DNA of 10,679 nt from Desulfobacteraceae bacterium (GTDB taxonomy: Bacteria; Desulfobacterota; Desulfobacteria; Desulfobacterales; UBA11574), in NCBI GenBank assembly GCA_013203195.1, contig JABMQM010000505.1, positions 1 through 10,679 of the forward strand. Reading direction: 5' to 3'. Within the stretch, counting starts at the first letter, position 1, and the number at the start of each line of letters is the position of its first letter. This document shows positions 6,246 through 10,679 of the stretch, one piece after another. Below the pieces are notes generated by a model that searched no databases, was not told where the DNA came from, and worked only from the letters and a program-made list of their open reading frames with translations. The translations under genes and the position numbers were made by a program.

Positions 6246-7631
6246 TCAAAGCGGCCATATCAATCTCATTCCGGGTCCTCTGAACCATATCCCGGTCACC
6301 GTCAGTATGAGAAATGCAGTCAAAAAAAGAACGAAGATCGCCTGGATGGCTTCGTTATTGGTAAGGGAATAGCGGCGTTTTATCAGGATGTAAAATCCTG
6401 CAATTGCAGTCAAAACGAGCGTAAACGGTATCAAGCCGTTGCTGATGGAAGCCGGCACGCCATGCATCCAGGCGCCAAAATCGATGATGTATTCATCCGC
6501 CAGAATCCCCAGGGGCGTTGCTATTGTTGCAGCGAGTGCCGCAATCAGGGCTGTCCTGCGTCCCTTGAAGGAGGTAAACCATACCCCCGCCGTATGGGAC
6601 TGATAATCGATATAGGGCAGGCTGAGCAAGGCGACTATTATCAGAACCGGTATAATCAAAAACGCAAAAAGCGGGTGAAAATGCATGAGCATCTCCTGAA
6701 TGCCTACGAAGTACCATGGCGCTTTGGTGGGATTGGGGCTCAGTCCGGGATTGGCCTGGCTTTCCAGAGGCGCGTTAAAAAGCATCGAGAATACCAGGAT
6801 GAATGCAAATAAAACCAGGGCTACCACCACTTCGCGCAGGATCAGGTTTGGCATGGTCTCGACAGATTCTCCCCCGGTTTCTGCATCTTCTGCCGGTGTA
6901 CGAGGAATGACGAGACCGCCGGCCTTACGTATGCGCCAGAAGTGAAAGGGCATCAGGATGATGAGAAGGGCCGGCAAAAAGGCCGTGTGAATAGCATAGA
7001 AATTGGAGAGGGTGGCTGGGCCGACCTCGGGTCCGCCCCGCAATAATTTTTGAAGCCATGGCCCTGCTGCGGGTATGTATTCCAGCATGCCGGTGCAGAT
7101 GGTAACCGCCCAGAAGGCGAGTTGGTCCCAGGGCATGAGATACCCGGTCAAATTCGAGCAGAGAACGATAAAAAAGAGCCCCAAACCGATGATCCAGTTG
7201 AACTGGCGTGGTGAGTGGAAAGCATTTGTAAAAAAGACCCGCAGAAAATGTAAAAAAGCAACGATTATAAGCCCATTGCCGCTCCAGTGGTGGATGTTCC
7301 GGATCAATTGTCCGAAAAGAACATGGCGTTGGAGGTAAAGGATGGATTCATAGGCTTGGCCTGGAAACGGCTCATAAACGAATTTGAGCAACACTCCCGT
7401 CCCGATCAACAGTGATACCAGCACGACGGCCATGCCGCCAAGTCCCCATGTGAGCGTGAATCGGAGCGTGCGCTCCGGAACCCTGCGGGGCCGGAAGTGT
7501 AGGATCAAAGTGTTAAAAAACCTTCGATAGCCCTCTCGATCGATCACCGGCCGTAGCTTACCAGGAAAAATGGAGTGGCAAATGCGCTGAAAAAGGGTTA
7601 GTTTTTCCGGGACCACCTTGTGTTGCGGCAT
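6246..7631 (-). CDS. Cytochrome b, b6-type with fused subunit IV, of a Rieske/cytochrome b complex
   Basis: A 461-residue integral membrane protein that would carry two b haems and the quinol-oxidising site. Haem ligands fit H114 with H128 (spacing 14) and H215 with H230 (spacing 15); the 15-residue spacing in the second pair is typical of b6 proteins. The b6-like phrase MPWDQLAFWAVT is at 166-177. The Qo motif, PEWY in most relatives, is APWY (304-307). The subunit-IV-like half and extra C-terminal helices are fused in one chain. The b6 cysteine that binds the extra c-type haem aligns with a glycine (WGLGG, 62-66), so that haem is probably absent. The ATG at 7631 follows GGAAAG. The gene lies upstream of Rieske, the reverse of the common Rieske-then-b order. 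Confidence 0.94.
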   Translation of the reverse strand: MPQHKVVPEKLTLFQRICHSIFPGKLRPVIDREGYRRFFNTLILHFRPRRVPERTLRFTLTWGLGGMAVVLVSLLIGTGVLLKFVYEPFPGQAYESILYLQRHVLFGQLIRNIHHWSGNGLIIVAFLHFLRVFFTNAFHSPRQFNWIIGLGLFFIVLCSNLTGYLMPWDQLAFWAVTICTGMLEYIPAAGPWLQKLLRGGPEVGPATLSNFYAIHTAFLPALLIILMPFHFWRIRKAGGLVIPRTPAEDAETGGESVETMPNLILREVVVALVLFAFILVFSMLFNAPLESQANPGLSPNPTKAPWYFVGIQEMLMHFHPLFAFLIIPVLIIVALLSLPYIDYQSHTAGVWFTSFKGRRTALIAALAATIATPLGILADEYIIDFGAWMHGVPASISNGLIPFTLVLTAIAGFYILIKRRYSLTNNEAIQAIFVLFLTAFLILTVTGIWFRGPGMRLIWPL

Positions 7632-7869
7632 CTTTCAATCTTTCCAAAGGGTTCGGCAATTTATTGCTTAAAAAGGGAGTTTTAGCTGTAAAACCGCTCG
7701 CTAATTCACCAAACATTATGGAAAAAAACTCCCCGACTGCTGAGTTATATATGCTTGATATGACTCATTTAGGCAAGTATTATTATTAAAGCGGAGAAGT
7801 TCAAGCCATCCCGCTCATAGAACAGGATGACGTTGACTCGAACTTGCGCAGGATGGATCAGAAACCAAA
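7632..7869. other. 238-bp gap upstream of the cytochrome block
   Basis: No gene is visible. On the minus strand it should hold the end of the activator transcript and the promoter of the cytochrome block. I found an A/T-rich TATATAA (7745-7751) that could be part of a -10 element, but no convincing -35 partner. I looked for the sigma-54 pattern GG-N10-GC and did not find one. A long-range inverted repeat GGGAGTTTT (7675-7683) / AAAACTCCC (7725-7733) lies in the leader of cytochrome b. Confidence 0.5.
7722..7746 (-). terminator. Weak candidate intrinsic terminator after the activator gene
   Basis: On the minus strand AACTC (7746-7742) pairs with GAGTT (7731-7727) across a 10-base, GC-rich loop and runs straight into a T-run (7728-7722). 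The stem is only five base pairs. Its strength is doubtful, and the same G/A-rich strand can instead pair with 7675-7683. Confidence 0.3.
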
Positions 7870-9372
7870 TCAAATCCCTGAGATACCATAACTTGATATC
7901 ATTTTGGACAGGTAGGTTCTTTGAATCCCCAGAATTTTAGATGCTTTACTTCTATTGCCGTCCGAGTGTTCCAGGGTTGCGGTAATAAACTCTTTCTTGA
8001 ATCTGTCCATAGCTTCTTTGAGTGTCAGTCCCACATCCAAGCCATGAAAATGTGTTTTCCTCTCATAAATAGGCAAATCTTCAGGTAAAATTTCTCGTTT
8101 ATTACCCATGACCACAGCACGTTCCACGGCGTTTCTCAGTTCTCTTACATTGCCGGGCCAATCATGTTCAATCATCTTTTCCATGGCTTTTTCCGAGATC
8201 ACCAAATTAAGGGCACCTCTTTCCCGCTTTAAAATATCCAAAAAGTAGTTCGCAAGGAGGGGGACATCCTTTTTCCTTTCTCTCAGCGCAGGCATATGGA
8301 TTTGAACAACATTCAGCCGATAGTAAAGGTCTTCTCGAAACCTCCCTTCTTCTGTTTCTTTGGCAATATCTTTATTGGTCGCTGATATGATTCTGACATC
8401 CACATTCAATGGTGTATTGCCGCCGACCCGGTAAAACACCCCCTCTTCAATCACCCGCAACAGCTTGGCCTGAATTGCCGGATTCATTTCGCCTATTTCA
8501 TCAAGAAAAAGAGAGCTGCCGTCAGCTAATTCAAATTTGCCTATTTTGAGGCTGGTGGCTCCTGTAAAGGCACCTTTTTCATGGCCGAACATTTCAGATT
8601 CTAAGAGATTTTCAGGCAGTGCGGCACAATTAATCACAACCATTGGCTTTCTCTTCCTGGAGCCCGCCCGGTGTATCAACCTGGCTAATAATTCCTTCCC
8701 TGTTCCGCTTTCTCCTAAAACCAAGGTGCTGGTTTTTGAGTTGGCAACTAAATATGCATCTGAAATGACTTTCTTGAGGGCGGCACTTTTCCCAACTATC
8801 TGGTATTTGCCACCGATCTCTTCTCTGAGGTCCCGGTTTTCTTTTTTGACCTGTTCGATTTTTTGGGCTCTGCTAATAGCAAGGGAGGCCAGTTCGGCGA
8901 AGACCGTTAAAAGCTGCATATCTTCATTCCCGATGGCACTTCCATCTTCTTTGTCTATGATTTCAACCACTCCAATAACTTTTCCGTCTGCCTTCATCGG
9001 CACACAGGCTATTGATCGGGTCTGGAACCCAATGGATTCGCTTATCTCCTTGAACCATCGATTATCCTTTTTTACATCAGTTACGAGCAGAGGCTCTCCT
9101 GTTTCTGCAACAAATCCGGCAATCCCCTGGCCCAGGTTGACCTCATATTTCATGACCTCTTCTTTCTTCTCGCCGGTAGCAACCTTAAAGTAAAGTTTTT
9201 TGGTTTTTTGATCAAGCAACAACAAAGAACTGGCTTTGGCCTTCATCATGCGGGTGGCGGTATCTATAATGAGTTCCAGGAGGTTGTCCAGATCAAGTAC
9301 CGAGGAGACCCATGTCGAGATTTCCTTAAAATAATCTATGGCATAATCAGGTGCTGATAATTTTTCATTCAT
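7870..9372 (-). CDS. GAF-domain sigma-54-dependent transcriptional activator (bacterial enhancer-binding protein)
   Basis: A 500-residue cytoplasmic regulator. A GAF sensor domain (about 17-170) and a short coiled linker (170-188) precede an AAA+ domain (about 190-430) with Walker A GESGTGKE (220-227), the sigma-54-contacting loop GAFTGA (267-272), Walker B LFLDE (288-292), and RFREDLYYRL (344-353), which holds the usual arginine-finger area. WPGNVREL is at 405-412 and a Fis-type helix-turn-helix (about 470-495, NRSKASKILGIQRTYLSKMI) closes the protein. GAFTGA is intact, so it should be able to open sigma-54 promoters. There is no receiver domain, so the signal is likely a small ligand or partner sensed by GAF. 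The ATG at 9372 has AGGAG seven bases upstream. The divergent sigma-54 promoter at 9679-9694 is its most obvious target. Confidence 0.93.
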   Translation of the reverse strand: MNEKLSAPDYAIDYFKEISTWVSSVLDLDNLLELIIDTATRMMKAKASSLLLLDQKTKKLYFKVATGEKKEEVMKYEVNLGQGIAGFVAETGEPLLVTDVKKDNRWFKEISESIGFQTRSIACVPMKADGKVIGVVEIIDKEDGSAIGNEDMQLLTVFAELASLAISRAQKIEQVKKENRDLREEIGGKYQIVGKSAALKKVISDAYLVANSKTSTLVLGESGTGKELLARLIHRAGSRKRKPMVVINCAALPENLLESEMFGHEKGAFTGATSLKIGKFELADGSSLFLDEIGEMNPAIQAKLLRVIEEGVFYRVGGNTPLNVDVRIISATNKDIAKETEEGRFREDLYYRLNVVQIHMPALRERKKDVPLLANYFLDILKRERGALNLVISEKAMEKMIEHDWPGNVRELRNAVERAVVMGNKREILPEDLPIYERKTHFHGLDVGLTLKEAMDRFKKEFITATLEHSDGNRSKASKILGIQRTYLSKMISSYGISGI

Positions 9373-9433
9373 TATTTTTCTCCTAATGCTTAAGGCTGTA
9401 TGATTTTGGATACAAAAAAATAGAATTAATTTA

Positions 9434-9459
9434 GGTGTCTATTTTTTTATATCGACACC
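9434..9459. promoter_or_regulatory. Dyad GGTGTC-N14-GACACC, candidate operator
   Basis: Perfect six-base arms at 9434-9439 and 9454-9459 flank an A/T-rich core. The word GGTGTCTA here recurs at 9563-9570, in the next dyad. The element lies 62 to 87 bases upstream of the activator ATG, where it could control the activator's own transcription. Confidence 0.4.
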
Positions 9460-9485
9460 GGGGGGATAAAGCTTAACTGTAAATT

Positions 9486-9515
9486 TGATGAATTCGTAAA
9501 AAGTCGAATTCATCA
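9486..9515. repeat. Perfect 11-bp inverted repeat, 8-bp loop
   Basis: TGATGAATTCG (9486-9496) and CGAATTCATCA (9505-9515) are exact complements around TAAAAAGT. It is the strongest hairpin in the window. Neither strand has a proper T-run after it, so it is more likely a dispersed intergenic repeat or a protein site than a terminator. Confidence 0.6.
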
Positions 9516-9540
9516 CGTTTTAGGTTATTGTCTTATGTAA

Positions 9541-9581
9541 GGTGTATACAAAAAAACAAATGGGTGTCTACTTTTGTAGAC
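9541..9581 (+). promoter_or_regulatory. Candidate upstream activator sites
   Basis: GGTGTATA (9541-9548) and GGTGTCTA (9563-9570) are 22 bases apart, close to two helical turns. The second belongs to a perfect dyad GTCTAC-TTTT-GTAGAC (9566-9581). The centre of that dyad is about 131 bases upstream of the predicted sigma-54 start, within the usual range for enhancer-binding proteins. TGT-N10-ACA (9543-9558) also fits the NifA-type spacing, though this may be chance in A-rich DNA. Confidence 0.45.
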
Positions 9582-9601
9582 GGTATTATGGATTGAAAAA
9601 T

Positions 9602-9669
9602 ATTGCGGTCCTACTGACAAAGCCAGTAATTGCAATCGAATCAAAGAGATGCAAAGCGTGCCTCTCTTT
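9602..9669 (+). promoter_or_regulatory. Two further dyads just upstream of the sigma-54 promoter
   Basis: The first is nested: ATTGC (9602-9606) with GCAAT (9632-9636), and inside it TACTG (9612-9616) with CAGTA (9624-9628). Its centre is about 86 bases before the predicted start. The second pairs AAAGAGA (9643-9649) with TCTCTTT (9663-9669) across 13 bases and ends 9 bases before the -24 element. Either could bind the activator or a looping protein such as IHF; the sequence alone does not say which. Confidence 0.4.
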
Positions 9670-9678
9670 TGTGCGGTT

Positions 9679-9694
9679 TGGCATGTTATTTGCT
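9679..9694 (+). promoter_or_regulatory. Sigma-54 (RpoN) promoter
   Basis: TGGCATGTTATTTGCT matches the consensus TGGCAC-G-N4-TTGCW with one difference, and the spacing between the GG and GC pairs is the required ten bases. Transcription should start near 9704-9706, about 100 bases before the ATG at 9808. A sigma-54 activator is encoded divergently 300 bases away, which strengthens the call. Confidence 0.8.
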
Positions 9695-9713
9695 CCATTA
9701 GATAGTAAAGTTT

Positions 9714-9793
9714 GATTGATCGAAGCTCCAAAGGGCGGGATGCAAAGCCTGGGCCTAAAGCATGTAACGGGGAGACGGCAGTTGCCCTGTTAT
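9714..9793 (+). ncRNA. GEMM-I-like (c-di-GMP or cGAMP) riboswitch candidate, divergent
   Basis: The leader contains GGGATGCAAAGCC (9737-9749), one base from the GEMM-I core GGGACGCAAAGCC, then TGGGCCTAAAG (9750-9760) and CGGCAGTTGCC, which resemble the second half of that aptamer. A short hairpin GCTC-CAAA-GGGC (9725-9736) sits where the tetraloop hairpin is expected, with CAAA instead of GAAA, and CGAA (9721-9724) is in the place of the left-strand GCAAA/GCGAAA element. The outer 5' pairing strand is poor. Downstream, TAACGGG (9764-9770) can pair with CCC-T-GTTA (9785-9792), immediately before the AAAGGAGG ribosome binding site, so control of translation is conceivable. The boundaries are approximate. 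Confidence 0.5.
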
Positions 9794-9807
9794 TGAAAGG
9801 AGGGGTA

Positions 9808-10653
9808 ATGAAAATAAGAACATTAAAAAATTTGTTGATGGCAATAATAGGCATTACCCTGATAGCTGCTGCTGTATATGCTAAATCCGGCAAGGGTAAA
9901 GGCAATGAACAATCAAAGCATAAAGCAAAAAACCTCTTTACTGCTTTGGAAAAACCCAAAATGAGAGACCCTTACGGGCACGACAAAGAGAGTGGAAGAG
10001 AAAAGAGCGCCAGGGGCCGCGCTGTCCGGAAAGTAGAACCGGAAGAATCCGTGCTGGATCTGGCTTCGATAGTGGGCATAGAATTTAATACAAAGGATTA
10101 TCATCTTGATTCTCTTAATTCGATCTATGCAGAATACCAGTCTGAACTTGAGCAGTTAGATCCGGACAGTGCCTCATCTGCTTTATATGCTCGTGGTTTA
10201 ACTATTTATGAATCAACGATAAATAACTATGCGTCGTCAAACATAGTACGTGTGCGCGTAAATCAGGCCGACAAAATAGATTATTCTATGACGCTTACGC
10301 CTCCGGATGGATTTGAGGGGACAAAACTGCTGATAACGACTACGCTAACCAATATCAATGATTATGATACTTCTTATAATACCTATAACTATGTCTATGA
10401 TTCTGAAACCGGAACCTGGCAGCGTGAGCCGGTGACCACAAAGAGAAACTACGAGGCCAATCAAGTTATAATGGAGCAGACTCAAGAGGTAGTTATCGGA
10501 GATGATAACAATTTCTCCTTTAGCTACGATCCCCCTTTCGACTTGGCCGGCTACAGCGGCTTAGATGCCAACTTAAGCGTAACCGTTACGGAGCCTGAAA
10601 GCGGTCAATCATATACTGCGACTTATGATAAAACTCTTTACCTGTACAGGTGA
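9808..10653 (+). CDS. Secreted protein of unknown function, basic linker plus beta-rich domain
   Basis: A 281-residue protein. The ATG at 9808 follows AAAGGAGG, an excellent ribosome binding site, so upstream TTG starts in the same frame are rejected. Residues 1-25 form a Sec signal with a likely cut after AVYA. The next 50 residues are Lys/Arg/Gly-rich and look disordered (KSGKGKGNEQ). From about 80 on the chain is acidic, Ser/Thr/Tyr-rich and beta-like, with a Tyr-rich patch DYDTSYNTYNYVYD (185-198). The mature protein has no cysteine, so it is not a haem protein or lipoprotein. I recognise no family, sorting signal or catalytic motif. Its control by sigma-54 and a possible cyclic-dinucleotide leader suggests a surface, matrix or appendage-related role, which is inference only. 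Confidence 0.85.
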   Translation: MKIRTLKNLLMAIIGITLIAAAVYAKSGKGKGNEQSKHKAKNLFTALEKPKMRDPYGHDKESGREKSARGRAVRKVEPEESVLDLASIVGIEFNTKDYHLDSLNSIYAEYQSELEQLDPDSASSALYARGLTIYESTINNYASSNIVRVRVNQADKIDYSMTLTPPDGFEGTKLLITTTLTNINDYDTSYNTYNYVYDSETGTWQREPVTTKRNYEANQVIMEQTQEVVIGDDNNFSFSYDPPFDLAGYSGLDANLSVTVTEPESGQSYTATYDKTLYLYR

Positions 10654-10666
10654 CCTTACGGTAAAG
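10636..10666 (+). repeat. Inverted repeat across the stop codon of the secreted-protein gene
   Basis: CTTTACC (10636-10642) pairs with GGTAAAG (10660-10666) over 17 bases, and a 12-base perfect palindrome ACCTGTACAGGT (10640-10651) overlaps the left arm. The TGA stop (10651-10653) lies in the loop. The window ends too soon to tell whether a terminator follows. Confidence 0.45.
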
Positions 10667-10679
10667 TTGCCAATGGGAA

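Larger units (their letters stand above)
9373..9807. other. Divergent control region between activator and secreted-protein genes
   Basis: A 435-base gene-free stretch. From left to right it holds the activator's ribosome binding site, dyad GGTGTC-N14-GACACC (9434-9459), a long hairpin (9486-9515), dyad GTCTAC-TTTT-GTAGAC (9566-9581), a nested dyad (9602-9636), a hairpin AAAGAGA/TCTCTTT (9643-9669), a sigma-54 promoter (9679-9694), and the GEMM-like leader of the plus-strand gene. The TATAAA-like word on the minus strand inside the first dyad may belong to the activator's own promoter, which would allow autoregulation. Confidence 0.7.

Noticed and set aside
7632..7869. Sigma-54 promoter for the cytochrome block
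   Set aside because: I looked for GG-N10-GC on the minus strand and found no good match, so regulation of the block by the adjacent activator is not supported by sequence.
8537..9193. Plus-strand open frame of 218 codons
   Set aside because: It is antisense to the GAF/AAA+ coding sequence and has no recognisable domain or ribosome binding site.
9543..9558. NifA binding site (TGT-N10-ACA) as evidence for nitrogen-fixation control
   Set aside because: The spacing fits, but the core is a poly-A run and no nitrogen-fixation gene is present; it is kept only as a weak enhancer candidate.
9712..9807. N-terminal extension of the secreted protein from a TTG at 9712
   Set aside because: It lacks a ribosome binding site, would bury the signal peptide behind 32 residues, and covers the RNA leader; ATG 9808 has AAAGGAGG.
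9525..9959. Minus-strand open frame of 144 codons
   Set aside because: It covers the sigma-54 promoter, the leader RNA and the signal peptide of the secreted protein; its product looks random.

Overview
The window looks like chromosomal DNA from an anaerobic, respiring Gram-negative bacterium, most likely one of the Desulfobacterota (former Deltaproteobacteria). The signs are an octahaem c-type cytochrome paired with a Rieske/cytochrome b complex, several lipoprotein and Sec/Tat signals, a GAF-type sigma-54 activator, and a GEMM-like leader RNA. This assignment rests on gene content and family resemblance, not on a search. All genes but one lie on the minus strand.

Right to left along the minus strand, the first gene is a sigma-54-dependent activator (7870-9372). 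A cytochrome block follows: b6-type cytochrome b with its subunit-IV part fused (6246-7631), Tat-type Rieske protein (5575-6123), and a membrane-anchored octahaem cytochrome c with HEAT-like and TPR segments (3240-5555). Together these look like a quinol-oxidising Rieske/cytochrome b complex whose electrons pass to a multihaem cytochrome instead of a simple cytochrome c1. After a 409-bp intergenic stretch with short degenerate repeats and a good minus-strand promoter comes a second operon: a solitary family-3 substrate-binding lipoprotein (2000-2830), an MscS-like channel (1095-1964), a 104-residue unknown protein (720-1034), an unknown lipoprotein (168-707), and the start of a low-molecular-weight protein-tyrosine phosphatase that runs off the left edge (1-161, TTG start).

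On the plus strand, divergent from the activator, is a secreted, cysteine-free protein of unknown function (9808-10653). Its control region is the most unusual part of the window. It has a near-perfect sigma-54 promoter (9679-9694), then a leader of about 100 nt that resembles a divergent GEMM-I (c-di-GMP/cGAMP) riboswitch, then a strong ribosome binding site. Upstream, five separate dyads are packed between 9434 and 9669. The neighbouring activator is the obvious candidate to act there. The inferred picture is a secreted protein gated twice, at transcription by sigma-54 plus a GAF-domain sensor and after initiation by a cyclic-dinucleotide RNA.
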